Positions 1-7,273 of a stretch of DNA of 64,000 bases are shown one piece after another (position 1 is the first letter of the stretch; each line of letters opens with the position of its first letter). The notes under the pieces are model-generated. The model saw only the letters and a list, made by a program, of their open reading frames with translations. It was not told where the DNA came from and did no database searches. Origin of the DNA: CAWINX01 sp963702055. GTDB lineage: Bacteria > Actinomycetota > Thermoleophilia > Solirubrobacterales > 70-9. The stretch is from assembly GCA_963702055.1 (NCBI GenBank), contig OY969702.1, positions 1,302,001 to 1,366,000 on the forward strand, read 5' to 3'. Both the position numbers and the translations under genes were made by a program.

Positions 1-303
1 CATGATCGGGCCCAGCTCCTCCGCCACCTTCTGCTCGCCGATGAAGAAGGAGGAGAGCCCGTACATGCGCTGGAAGCGCTCCTCGTCGTCGAAGCGCTCC
101 TGCCAGTCCTCGCGGTCCTTGGAGAAGTCGAGCTCCTGGGTCTGCCACTGCTGGCGCTCCCAGAGCGAGTAGAGCTCCTCGTAGGTGAGCAGCTTGACGT
201 CGGCGGTGCGGTCGGCCGCCTCGTTCAGCGCCGGGTCGGCGGTGGCCTGGAAGTCCTCGCGCTCGGTGCGGGACCGGGTCCCGGTTGCCTCTCCAGCTTC
301 CAT
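1..303 (-). CDS. R2lox-like ferritin-fold oxidase, N-terminal part (cut by window edge)
   Basis: This reads 101 codons from an ATG at 303 and runs off the window, so its C-terminal part is missing. Residues 40-101 closely match residues 13-73 of the oxidase encoded at 41630, including the shared run LDFSKDRE / IDFSKDRE and the metal-ligand segment GEQKV. E90 is the expected first metal-ligand glutamate. V93 sits three residues later, as does the valine that forms the Tyr-Val crosslink in mycobacterial R2lox (Rv0233). A strong ribosome-binding site (GGAGGAGGAGAG) precedes the ATG. R2lox proteins are R2-type ferritin-like proteins with a Mn/Fe site that bind a long-chain fatty acid. The substrate here is unknown. 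Confidence 0.8.
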   Translation of the reverse strand, partial: MEAGEATGTRSRTEREDFQATADPALNEAADRTADVKLLTYEELYSLWERQQWQTQELDFSKDREDWQERFDDEERFQRMYGLSSFFIGEQKVAEELGPIM

Positions 304-330
304 CTCTCCTCCTCCGGCTCGATCCTCAGC

Positions 331-377
331 CGGTGTAACGCGTAGGTCCTCTGACAGGAGACAAATGCGTTACACCG
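331..377. promoter_or_regulatory. Inverted repeat in the predicted leader of the R2lox-like gene
   Basis: Arms CGGTGTAACGC (331-341) and GCGTTACACCG (367-377) are perfect over 11 bp with 25 bp between them. The spacer holds a smaller TCCT / AGGA repeat. With the -10 hexamer at 402-407, this lies inside the roughly 90-nt leader of the gene starting at 303. It could therefore be an RNA hairpin or a second protein operator. Confidence 0.6.
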
Positions 378-401
378 CGGGGCGTCTGGACGGTCTGGGC
401 G

Positions 402-433
402 AGCCTAGCACCGGACTGGCTGCTCAGCCAGTC
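402..433 (-). promoter_or_regulatory. Promoter with CTGGCT-N4-AGCCAG operator upstream of the R2lox-like gene
   Basis: The minus strand carries TAGGCT (407-402) as a -10 element. The perfect palindrome GACTGGCTG-CT-CAGCCAGTC lies at 414-433. The motif start on the minus strand (431) is exactly 24 nt before the first base of the -10, so the palindrome covers the -35 position. The same arrangement is found at 41564-41593 before the paralogous gene. A repressor operator is the natural reading; the regulator is not proven. Confidence 0.65.
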
Positions 434-445
434 GTGTGGGCCCGC

Positions 446-1165
446 TCAGCCTGTCGTGTGGGACTCGCCCGGGGAGAGGAGCACCACCTGCGAGGCGGTG
501 CGCGCCTCGACCTCGTCCTTGAAGGCGGCGGCGTCGGTCTCGATCGGCGGGAAGGTGTCGTAGTGCATCGGGATCACCGTGGCGGCGCCGATCAGCCCGG
601 CGGCGTAGGCCGCGTCATGGCGGTCCATCGTGTAGTGGCCGCCGATCGGCAACAGGGCGACGTCGATCGGGTTGCGCTCGGCGATCAGACCCATGTCGCC
701 GAACAGGCAGGTGTCGCCGGCGTGGTAGACGGTGACGCCGCCGATCTCGATCACCAGGCCGGACGGAGTGCCGAGCGAGGTGCCGCCCGCGGTGGCGCTG
801 TAGGGCGCGTCGGGGTTGCCGGCGACCGTGTTGGTGTGCCAGGCGGGGACCAGCTTCACCCAGCCCCAGTCGAAGGGGACCGTGCCGCCGAGGTTGGGAT
901 CGGCGACGTCCTCGACGCCCTGCTCGCCGAGCCAGTTGGCCAGCTCGACGATCGCCACGCAGGAGGAGCCGCAGCGCTTCGCCACCGGGGCCGCGTCGGC
1001 GCAGTGGTCGACGTGGCCGTGGGTGAGGAGGACGTGGGTGGCGTCGACCTCTTCGGCGGTAGCGACCGCCGCCGGGTTGTTCGGCTTCAGGAAGGGGTCG
1101 ATGAGGACCTTCGTCTCACCCTCGACGAGACTGAAACAGGAATGGCCGTGGAACTGGATCTCCAT
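446..1165 (-). CDS. UPF0173-type metal-dependent hydrolase (metallo-beta-lactamase fold)
   Basis: This is a 239-residue cytosolic protein of the metallo-beta-lactamase superfamily (UPF0173 / YtkL-like group). The N-terminus MEIQFHGHSCF is typical of the family. The zinc motif HGHVDH is at residues 49-54, with further metal-ligand candidates at H110, HAGD (148-151) and H201. The frame is open far upstream of the ATG at 1165, but homology begins at that ATG and an AGAAAGG ribosome-binding site lies about 11 nt before it. Members are usually annotated as hydrolases without a known physiological substrate. The stop is about 140 bp from the divergently regulated R2lox-like promoter region and reads in the same direction. 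Confidence 0.88.
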   Translation of the reverse strand: MEIQFHGHSCFSLVEGETKVLIDPFLKPNNPAAVATAEEVDATHVLLTHGHVDHCADAAPVAKRCGSSCVAIVELANWLGEQGVEDVADPNLGGTVPFDWGWVKLVPAWHTNTVAGNPDAPYSATAGGTSLGTPSGLVIEIGGVTVYHAGDTCLFGDMGLIAERNPIDVALLPIGGHYTMDRHDAAYAAGLIGAATVIPMHYDTFPPIETDAAAFKDEVEARTASQVVLLSPGESHTTG

Positions 1166-1200
1166 TCGCGAAATCGCCTTTCTTCGTCGTCGTTCACACA

Positions 1201-1222
1201 GAAACAGCGGAAGCCGGGAAGA
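1201..1222. repeat. Half copy of the 13-bp-arm palindromic repeat
   Basis: The segment GAAACAGCGGAAGC followed by CGGGAAGACG resembles the right half of the repeat units at 3092-3134, 9008-9050 and 46686-46728. Here it directly abuts the stop codon of the rhomboid-like gene. The same CGGGAAGACG sequence abuts the stop codon of the foldase gene at 9124. The left arm is not recognisable. Confidence 0.5.
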
Positions 1223-1224
1223 CG

Positions 1225-1992
1225 TTAATCGCCGCGCGTCACCGAGGCCGCGAGCCCGGCGAGGCCGCCGACCGCCCCACCGACCAGGCCGGCGAAGACG
1301 TTGGCGGTCGGGACGAAGATCGGCAGCATCAGCAGGACGGCGGCGGCGACCGCGACGCCGACCGCGTCGTAGTCGTCGTCGATCGCGCCGTGCGCCTCGG
1401 CGCGGCGGATCGCGAACCAGGCGGCGAGCGCGCCGAGGGCGACGCCGTTGCCGCCGGCGATCACCGTGATCTCGCCCTGGGCGTCGGCGATGCCGCCGGC
1501 GACGAGCATCCCCAGGGAGCCGCAGGCGACCAGCAGCAGCCCGGTGGCGAAGCTGCCCAGGCGTCGCTCGAGGCCGATCGAGAAGATCGCCAGGCCGACC
1601 GCGACGACGAACAGGTAGCCGATGTCGACGTAGGCAAAGGGGGCGGTGAGAAATCGCCACCAGTCCCCTTCGTAGGGGACGATCAGGCCGCCGAAGGTGG
1701 CGAGCGAGTCGCCGGTCGCCTTCTGGACGAGGATCAGCGCGGCGGGGCCGAGGATCGCGGCGAGGGTCGCGTAGGGGCGCCAGGGGCGCGCCTCTCCTCC
1801 GCTGCGGCGCCGGCGGCGGAGGCGCAGGCGCCGCGCCCGCCGCGAGAGCTTCGCCTCGAGGGCGTCGCCGCGTCGCTCCAGCTTCGGCGCCCGCTTGCGC
1901 AGGCGCGCGCCGCAGTAGGGGCACTCGGTGACGTAGGGACTGACCTCGGAGCCGCAGTTCTTGCAGATGACGCTGAGCTCAGTCTCGCTCAT
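1225..1992 (-). CDS. Zinc-ribbon rhomboid-like membrane protein, catalytic residues missing
   Basis: This 255-residue protein starts with a zinc ribbon (Cys 10, 13, 24, 27), followed by a very basic linker (residues 50-65) and about six hydrophobic segments. Residues 145-195 resemble the core of rhomboid proteases, but the GxSG motif reads GGNG (180-183). The last helix (235-246) is Gly-rich and lacks the catalytic histidine. It is therefore probably an inactive rhomboid, that is, a membrane-protein binding or quality-control factor. The start is the ATG at 1992: TATCCT (2002-2007 on the plus strand as AGGATA) lies 9 nt upstream, which suggests a leaderless mRNA. Rhomboid assignment is moderate. 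Confidence 0.6.
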   Translation of the reverse strand: MSETELSVICKNCGSEVSPYVTECPYCGARLRKRAPKLERRGDALEAKLSRRARRLRLRRRRRSGGEARPWRPYATLAAILGPAALILVQKATGDSLATFGGLIVPYEGDWWRFLTAPFAYVDIGYLFVVAVGLAIFSIGLERRLGSFATGLLLVACGSLGMLVAGGIADAQGEITVIAGGNGVALGALAAWFAIRRAEAHGAIDDDYDAVGVAVAAAVLLMLPIFVPTANVFAGLVGGAVGGLAGLAASVTRGD

Positions 1993-2083
1993 GGTCAGTC
2001 GAGGATAACCGCCCCGCCCCGGAGCCCGAAAACGGCTCCCGGTGGCATACTGCGGGCGCACCCGTCTTCGAGGAGGAAACCGA

Positions 2084-3004
2084 GTGGAAGTGAAGAGCCT
2101 GAGCGAGCAGAAGTCACTGCTGGCGGTCCTGCCCCCCGGCAAACGCGCCCGCCTGCACCGGCTGCTGTTCGAGTTCGGCCCCGGCAACGGGACGCTGATG
2201 CTGCTGCCGATCGACCAGGGAATCGAGCACGGCCCGCGGGACTTCTTCCCCAACCCGGCCTCCAAGGACCCCGACTACCAGTTCCGGCTCGCCGCCGAGG
2301 CCGGCTACTCGGCGCTGGCCTGCCAGATCGGGATGGCCGAGAAGTACTACCCGGACTACGCCGGGCGGGTGCCGCTGATCCTCAAGGTCAACGGCAAGAC
2401 CGACGTGCCGTCTTCGGCGAAGGCGCTGTCGACCTGCAACGCCAGCGTCGAGGACGCGGTGAGGCTGGGCGCCGACGCGGTCGGCTACACGCTATACGTG
2501 GGCTCGCCGCGCCAGGACGAGGACCTCGCCCAGCTGCGGGGGGTGCGCCAGGACTGCGACCGTTTCGGGATGCCGCTGGTCGTCTGGTCCTACCCGCGCG
2601 GCGAGGCGATCGACGCCAAGGGCGGCGCCGGCTCCTTCTACGCGATCGACTACGCGGCGCGGATGGCAATGGAGATGGGCGCCGACGTGGTCAAGCTCAA
2701 CATGCCGAAGATCGACCCGGCGAAAGACAAGGACGCACCGGCCCCCTACAACGAGATGGAGGTCGACCAGGCGGAGGCAATCCGCCATTGCGTCGAGTCC
2801 GCGGGCCGCGCCCTCGTCGTCCTCTCGGGCGGCTCAAAGACCGACGACGAGACCGTCCTGCATAACACCCGCGACGTGATGGCGGCGGGCGGCTCCGGCG
2901 TGATCTTCGGCCGCAACGTCTGGCAGCGTGAGTGGGACGACGCCCTGGAGATCATCGGCCAGATCAAGGAGACCCTGCTCTCCAACGTGCGCCGCACTCC
3001 GTAA
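2084..3004 (+). CDS. fbaB: Class I fructose-bisphosphate aldolase, DhnA/FbaB type
   Basis: This 306-residue glycolytic aldolase cleaves fructose 1,6-bisphosphate into dihydroxyacetone phosphate and glyceraldehyde 3-phosphate through a Schiff base. Recognisable segments are the phosphate-binding start PIDQGIEHG (42-50), the Schiff-base lysine in DVVKLN (K204) and the phosphate loop SGGSK (248-252). The GTG at 2084 is preferred over an upstream ATG at 2042 because a strong GAGGAGG ribosome-binding site lies 7 nt before it and family homology starts there. CATACT at 2046-2051 could be the -10 element, giving a short leader. The family occurs in archaea and many bacteria. A palindromic repeat pair follows the gene. 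Confidence 0.9.
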   Translation: MEVKSLSEQKSLLAVLPPGKRARLHRLLFEFGPGNGTLMLLPIDQGIEHGPRDFFPNPASKDPDYQFRLAAEAGYSALACQIGMAEKYYPDYAGRVPLILKVNGKTDVPSSAKALSTCNASVEDAVRLGADAVGYTLYVGSPRQDEDLAQLRGVRQDCDRFGMPLVVWSYPRGEAIDAKGGAGSFYAIDYAARMAMEMGADVVKLNMPKIDPAKDKDAPAPYNEMEVDQAEAIRHCVESAGRALVVLSGGSKTDDETVLHNTRDVMAAGGSGVIFGRNVWQREWDDALEIIGQIKETLLSNVRRTP

Positions 3005-3027
3005 CGGCACCGTCCGACTCTCCACAC

Positions 3028-3137
3028 GCTCCGCTGTGCTTTAGCCGGGCATAGCCGGGTAAAGGAACAGCGCAAGCCGAGGCTTTCCGTTCCGCTGTTC
3101 CTTTGCCGGGTATGGAGGGGTAAAGGAACAGCGGAAG
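3028..3137. repeat. Two tandem palindromic repeat units (13-bp-arm family)
   Basis: Unit 2 has perfect arms CCGCTGTTCCTTT (3092-3104) and AAAGGAACAGCGG (3122-3134) with a 17-nt loop. Unit 1 (3028-3077) is a degenerate copy with CGCTGTGCTTT and AAAGGAACAGCG. They lie between two genes on the plus strand, just after the aldolase stop. A hairpin with transcription-terminating or mRNA-stabilising effect is possible, but there is no U-tract. Confidence 0.75.
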
Positions 3138-3181
3138 CTGGGTGGGGGGAGAGACTGGGCGCACTCGGGGCTTTAGCTTGT

Positions 3182-3700
3182 GTGAGCGCGCGTTCGAAGC
3201 GAGGCTGGATCGGCAGCGCCGTGCTGGTCGCTGCCGTGGCGCTGGTCGTGATGCGGCCCTGGGAGGCGGGGGCCGGCGGCGCGACGGGGCCGGCGAGCGC
3301 CGTCGCCTACGTGAGCCGGGTGGTCGACGGCGACACGATCGAGGCGCGAATCGGCGACCGCACCGAGTACGTCCGCTACATCGGCGTCGACACGCCGGAG
3401 ACGGTCAAGCCCAACACGCCGGTGCAGTGCTTCGGGCCGCAGGCCTCGGCCTTCGACCACCGGTTTGTGGAGCACCGGCGGGTGCGGCTGGTCTTCGGCG
3501 TCGAGCGTCGCGACATCTACGGGCGACTGCTCGCCTATGTCCACCTCGGCTCCCGCTTCGTCAACGCGATTCTGGTGCGCAGGGGCCTCGCCCGCTCGCT
3601 GACGATCCCGCCGAACGACCGCTTCGCACCCCTCTTTCGGCGACTGGAGCTGGGCGCGGCAAAGGCGGGACGCGGCCTCTGGGGGGCCTGTCCGACCTGA
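3182..3700 (+). CDS. Membrane-anchored or secreted thermonuclease (SNase family)
   Basis: This 172-residue protein has an N-terminal hydrophobic segment (about residues 9-25) that acts as a signal or anchor, followed by a staphylococcal-nuclease domain. The catalytic set is visible: D51 in VVDGDT, R65 and E73 in RYIGVDTPE, and R115 in IYGRLLAYV. The family hydrolyses DNA and RNA in a calcium-dependent manner outside the cytoplasm. The chosen GTG start at 3182 places the signal segment correctly. It stands alone between a repeat pair and a small membrane protein gene. Confidence 0.85.
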   Translation: MSARSKRGWIGSAVLVAAVALVVMRPWEAGAGGATGPASAVAYVSRVVDGDTIEARIGDRTEYVRYIGVDTPETVKPNTPVQCFGPQASAFDHRFVEHRRVRLVFGVERRDIYGRLLAYVHLGSRFVNAILVRRGLARSLTIPPNDRFAPLFRRLELGAAKAGRGLWGACPT

Positions 3701-3785
3701 CATCGGTCGTGGCGTTCGTCACTTTCCCGTTCGCGAGCCTCGCAAGCCTTTGCTACGGTGCCCGCGGCCCTCGGGCCACCGAACT

Positions 3786-4025
3786 ATGCGAATGCGCCAG
3801 AGCATCTCCCAGTTCGAGACCGCCTTCGAGCAGGAGACGGATCTCGAACGCCGTCGCCGCGAGCAGTTGCGGCGCCGCGCCGCGAACCGCTCGCGGGCCC
3901 GTCGCATCGACCGCACCGAACAACAGGGCAAGGTGAGGTTCAGCGTCCTCGCCGTCTGCCTGACCGTGACCGTCGTCGTCGTCGTGGTCACGATGTTCGA
4001 GGCGCTCGCCTTCCTGATGGCCTGA
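3786..4025 (+). CDS. Small basic single-pass membrane protein, unknown function
   Basis: This is a 79-residue protein with a charged, arginine-rich N-terminal part (residues 1-50, RRRREQLRRR-like runs) followed by one hydrophobic helix (about 51-75). I do not recognise a family. The layout, a basic cytosolic tail followed by a C-terminal membrane helix, suggests a tail-anchored protein. Other in-frame starts upstream (3750) are possible, but the ATG at 3786 gives a compact product. It is co-oriented with its neighbours, with 85 bp before and 66 bp after. Confidence 0.55.
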   Translation: MRMRQSISQFETAFEQETDLERRRREQLRRRAANRSRARRIDRTEQQGKVRFSVLAVCLTVTVVVVVVTMFEALAFLMA

Positions 4026-4091
4026 GGCCGCTTCGTCCCCGCGCACGCCTGACGGCAGCCCACCCCGCCGGTTGAATAGACTCGCGCGCCG

Positions 4092-4676
4092 ATGGCTCGA
4101 CGCTCACTGAAGCCGCAGCTCAACCAGATCCGCGCCTGGGTTCGCCAGGGGCGGACCGATGCGTGGATCGCCCATCAGCTCGAGGTGAGCGCCTCGGAGC
4201 TGCGCGAGTTCCGCAAGCAGCACGACCTCACCGCCGACGGCGAGGACACCGGCTCCCAGGAGATCGACCTCCGCGACGAGATCGAGGCCGAGATCGAGGC
4301 CGCCGCGGCCGAGGAGGCCGAGGAAGAGGAGGAGGACGAGTCCGAGGCCGACGAGGAAGCCGAGTCCGAGTCCGAGGCCGACGGAGTCGAGGACGAGGGC
4401 GGCGAGAAGACCGGCGAGGCGAAGCCGCGTCCCCGCCGAAGGCGACGCGGACGGCGCGGAGGCCGCGGCCGGCGCAAAGAGCTTGAAGCTTCTTTCGACC
4501 ACGGCGAGACCGACGGCTACGGCCTCTGGCTCGACCCGTCGGTCAAAGACAACCCGGTCTACGCGCAGCACTGGGCCGGGCAGCGCAAGGTCACGGTGCG
4601 GATCGACGCGGACCAGATCGTGATCCGCCGCCCCGGAGCGCCCGAGCCGGGCGACGCCGGCGGCGACGAAGACTGA
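4092..4676 (+). CDS. Hypothetical protein: HTH-like N-terminus, acidic middle, basic patch
   Basis: This 194-residue protein is not assigned to a known family. Residues 1-45 look like a small helix-turn-helix (RQGRTDAWIAHQLEVS). Residues 65-105 are almost entirely Glu, Asp, Ala and Ser, and residues 112-128 are a dense Arg/Gly patch. The C-terminal part (140-185) looks folded (WLDPSVKDNPVYAQHW). The strongly alternating charge suggests a nucleic-acid or RNP-associated protein, but this is inference. Codon use matches neighbouring genes, so it is very probably real. It is followed convergently by the gene at 4684. Confidence 0.6.
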   Translation: MARRSLKPQLNQIRAWVRQGRTDAWIAHQLEVSASELREFRKQHDLTADGEDTGSQEIDLRDEIEAEIEAAAAEEAEEEEEDESEADEEAESESEADGVEDEGGEKTGEAKPRPRRRRRGRRGGRGRRKELEASFDHGETDGYGLWLDPSVKDNPVYAQHWAGQRKVTVRIDADQIVIRRPGAPEPGDAGGDED

Positions 4677-4683
4677 CTCGGCC

Positions 4684-5013
4684 TCAATCGAGGGAGAGCC
4701 GGCGGCCGCCGGCGAAGTCGCCCGCCCCGCGCAGGTAGAGCCAGAAGGCCGAATCGGCGATCGACTGCGGGTCCGAAGCGAGGGCCGGAGCGACGTCGAG
4801 GGCGACCTGGAGGCACCAGTCGGTGCCCCGCCCGTACAGCTCCGCCAGCTCGTCGGCGCTGAAGGTGGGGCCGATCCGGCGCCGCAGCTCCTCGCGCACG
4901 GCAGCGACGACCCGATCGGCGCGGCGACGCTCCGCCGGATCGTCGCGTAGGTCCTGGAGGGCGCGCCACCCCTCCTCCCACTGGAAGAGCGCGTTTTCAA
5001 GCGGGTAGCCCAC
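4684..5013 (-). CDS. Conserved-looking hypothetical protein, about 109 residues
   Basis: The product is a 109-residue soluble, helical, highly charged protein beginning VGYPLENALFQWEEGW. No motif or family is recognised. It starts from a GTG at 5013, 10 bp downstream of the stop of the large membrane protein gene (5024), so the two are probably co-transcribed. The stop is convergent with the gene ending at 4676, 7 bp away. Coding periodicity of third positions is consistent with a real gene. Confidence 0.55.
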   Translation of the reverse strand: MGYPLENALFQWEEGWRALQDLRDDPAERRRADRVVAAVREELRRRIGPTFSADELAELYGRGTDWCLQVALDVAPALASDPQSIADSAFWLYLRGAGDFAGGRRLSLD

Positions 5014-5023
5014 GCTGCCCAGG

Positions 5024-7255
5024 TTAGGAGGTCGGCGCGTTGGGGATGCGGCGCAGCGGCGCGTTGGCCGGGCCGCAGGCGGACGGGTCGAGGCGGCCGC
5101 GAACCCGCCAGATCGTCACCGGACCGCTGCGGCGAATCGGCACGGTCGCCCGCTCGCCGCGCAGCCAGCCCGCCTCGGGCGAGGCGATCGGGTCGCCGGG
5201 GTGGATGAAGTTGAGGAAGGGTGAAGTGACGAGGTAATCGAGGTTCGCGTTGTTGACCGCGGCGCGGAAGGCGCCGCAGCCGGGGATCGCGTTGAAGGCG
5301 CCGTGGGGGCCCTTAGCGCCAAGGGGGACGACCCGGTTGGAGAGGTCGGCGCCGTAGAAGCCGTACTGGCTGAACTCGGCCGTGGTGCCGGCGAGGCCGA
5401 TGCGCAGGCCGCTCGTTCCCCTTGCCCAGTGATAGGCGGCGTCGAGGTTGAGGCCCGGGATCGCGGTCGCCGTCGACGCATTGCGGAAACGGTCGTGCAG
5501 GTAGTCACGCTGGATCGGGTAGCCGATCGCGAATATGGCTAACGCGAGGCCCGCGAATCCGGCCCCGACGACGGCCGTGGGGGCGCCGCGACCGCGCGCG
5601 TAGAGCAGCGCAGCCGGGATCCCGACCAGGGCTACCGCCAGCGCGATGCCGAAGACGCGGTTGGGGTCGCGCAGCACCGCGTCGGAGCGATCGGTGACGA
5701 CGAGGACGACGAGGAGCGCAGCGAGCAGGGCCCATTGGCGCCGCTCGCCTTCCAGTCCCCGCGCCAGGGGCAGCAGCGCCAGGCCGATCAACAGAGGCGG
5801 AATGACGTAGCGCACGTTGATCGCGAAGGCGACCGGCGCCCCCGCGGCGCCGGCGGCGCTGAGCGGGGTGAAGGCGTAGGCGAGCATCCCGAACAGGGCC
5901 ACCCCGCCCACCCAGCGCACAATCGCGCTCCGACCCCGGATCAGAGCCAACAGGCCTCCCAGCACCGCCCCGGCGACGAGCAGCGGCCACAGCGCCCCAA
6001 ACGCGTGGTGGAGGCCGGGGCCGAAGTAGTCCCGCCATACCGCGGTGTCGGTCGCGTAGTGGGCGACGGTGAAGTCCGGGCGGGCGGTCTGGAGCCGCTC
6101 CGGGTGGGGTAGCGATATCGGGCCCAGGTGCTCCAGCTGGGGCAGTGGGTTGCCGACCGCGACGAGGTTGCGCAGATACCAGAAGGCGCCGCCCGCGAGC
6201 GCCGGCAGGAACCACCACCCCGCCGCCGCCCAGCGCCTTCCCATCGGGGCCAGAACCACGACCGCCAGGGTCAGCACCGCGGCCACCGCCATCACGGTGA
6301 ACTTCGTCCCGGCCGCGAGCCCGACGGCCAGACCCGCGGCGGCAAGCGGCCAGCCAAGCGGCAGCGAACGCCGGCGGCCCTCGCCAGAGGAGCTCTCCCA
6401 GGCGTTGATCAGGATCGCCACGGCGGCGAGCAGCAGCGCCGCGGTGGCGACGTCGTTCTTTGCGGCGCCCGGCTCACGCACAACCAACGTGTAGGCCTCG
6501 AGCACGAGGGCGGCAGCGATGAGGCTGAGCTGCGAGCGACCGTAGGGTCGCCCGATGCACCATGCCGATAGGAAGGCGACTCCCAGCCAGCCGAAGTTGA
6601 TGAACAGCGACAACGTGTCGCGATGCGTCAACAGGATGCCAACGCTGTGGATCAGCTCAGAATTCTGCGGATAGAGCCAGTTGGTAAAGACCGTGTCGCT
6701 GTAGTGCAGCCCGGTGACGGAATGGCTCTGCGCCATGTCGGCGGCGAAGGGGAGGTGGTACCAGAGGGAATCGAAGTTGAAGACGCCGCGGTTCAGGGCG
6801 TCCTTTGTGGTCAGGCCCCAATGGGCCACCACAACGGCAACAACGGCAACTGCGATCAGGGACATTGCCCTCTTGCCGGCGGGTCCTGTCACTGCAGGGG
6901 ACCCCCCACCCCCTCCGGTAGCTAAAGCGTCCTCAGGGGTGGGCCCCCCTACAGTGCCACCCCCCGGCAAAAGCGGATTGTCTAGCTGCGCGGGACGAAT
7001 GCGCCACGCAACTGCCCCGGCCAGGATGAGGGACGAAGCGACCAGGGTCCAGGCGTAGAAGAAGCTGATGGTCCCCAGGAGCTCAGAGAGCCAGATCAGC
7101 AGGGCTATGCCGGTAATTGCCTCTACCAGGCGGGCTGGGGCGCCTTGCCAGGCCGGCAGGAGGCGGCAACGTAGGGCGTGGGCGCTGTAGCCGAGGGCCA
7201 GGGCGAGGACGGCCAGCTGGGCGGCGCTGAGGATGTAGGAGCCGGCGCTAACCAC
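5024..7255 (-). CDS. Large polytopic membrane protein, GT-C glycosyltransferase type
   Basis: This 743-residue protein has at least twelve hydrophobic segments and a soluble C-terminal part (about 585-743). After the third helix the segment NFDSLWYHLPFAADM (near residues 160-175) resembles the acidic loop of GT-C glycosyltransferases, which use polyprenyl-phosphate sugars. No specific substrate can be assigned. Residues 97-126, Gly/Pro/Thr-rich, are encoded by a palindromic repeat also found at 50738-50830, so this loop between helices is probably an acquired insertion. The start is a GTG at 7255. The stop is 10 bp before the next gene start. Confidence 0.65.
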   Translation of the reverse strand: MVSAGSYILSAAQLAVLALALGYSAHALRCRLLPAWQGAPARLVEAITGIALLIWLSELLGTISFFYAWTLVASSLILAGAVAWRIRPAQLDNPLLPGGGTVGGPTPEDALATGGGGGSPAVTGPAGKRAMSLIAVAVVAVVVAHWGLTTKDALNRGVFNFDSLWYHLPFAADMAQSHSVTGLHYSDTVFTNWLYPQNSELIHSVGILLTHRDTLSLFINFGWLGVAFLSAWCIGRPYGRSQLSLIAAALVLEAYTLVVREPGAAKNDVATAALLLAAVAILINAWESSSGEGRRRSLPLGWPLAAAGLAVGLAAGTKFTVMAVAAVLTLAVVVLAPMGRRWAAAGWWFLPALAGGAFWYLRNLVAVGNPLPQLEHLGPISLPHPERLQTARPDFTVAHYATDTAVWRDYFGPGLHHAFGALWPLLVAGAVLGGLLALIRGRSAIVRWVGGVALFGMLAYAFTPLSAAGAAGAPVAFAINVRYVIPPLLIGLALLPLARGLEGERRQWALLAALLVVLVVTDRSDAVLRDPNRVFGIALAVALVGIPAALLYARGRGAPTAVVGAGFAGLALAIFAIGYPIQRDYLHDRFRNASTATAIPGLNLDAAYHWARGTSGLRIGLAGTTAEFSQYGFYGADLSNRVVPLGAKGPHGAFNAIPGCGAFRAAVNNANLDYLVTSPFLNFIHPGDPIASPEAGWLRGERATVPIRRSGPVTIWRVRGRLDPSACGPANAPLRRIPNAPTS
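6879..6967. repeat. Structured palindromic repeat (copy 1), inside a coding sequence
   Basis: It shares the edges GGGTCCTGTC and GCCACCC and the central segment CGGTAGCTAAAGC with the copy at 50738-50830. Stems differ but remain paired: CACTG with CAGTG, and CCCACCCC with GGGGTGGG. The copy is in frame and encodes residues 97-126 of the membrane protein on the minus strand. Confidence 0.8.
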
Positions 7256-7273
7256 CGGGGATGCCGGATTGGG

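Noticed and set aside
1166..1924. N-terminal extension of the metallo-hydrolase frame
   Set aside because: It is Arg/Pro-rich and overlaps the rhomboid-like gene in another frame; the family N-terminus starts at 1165.
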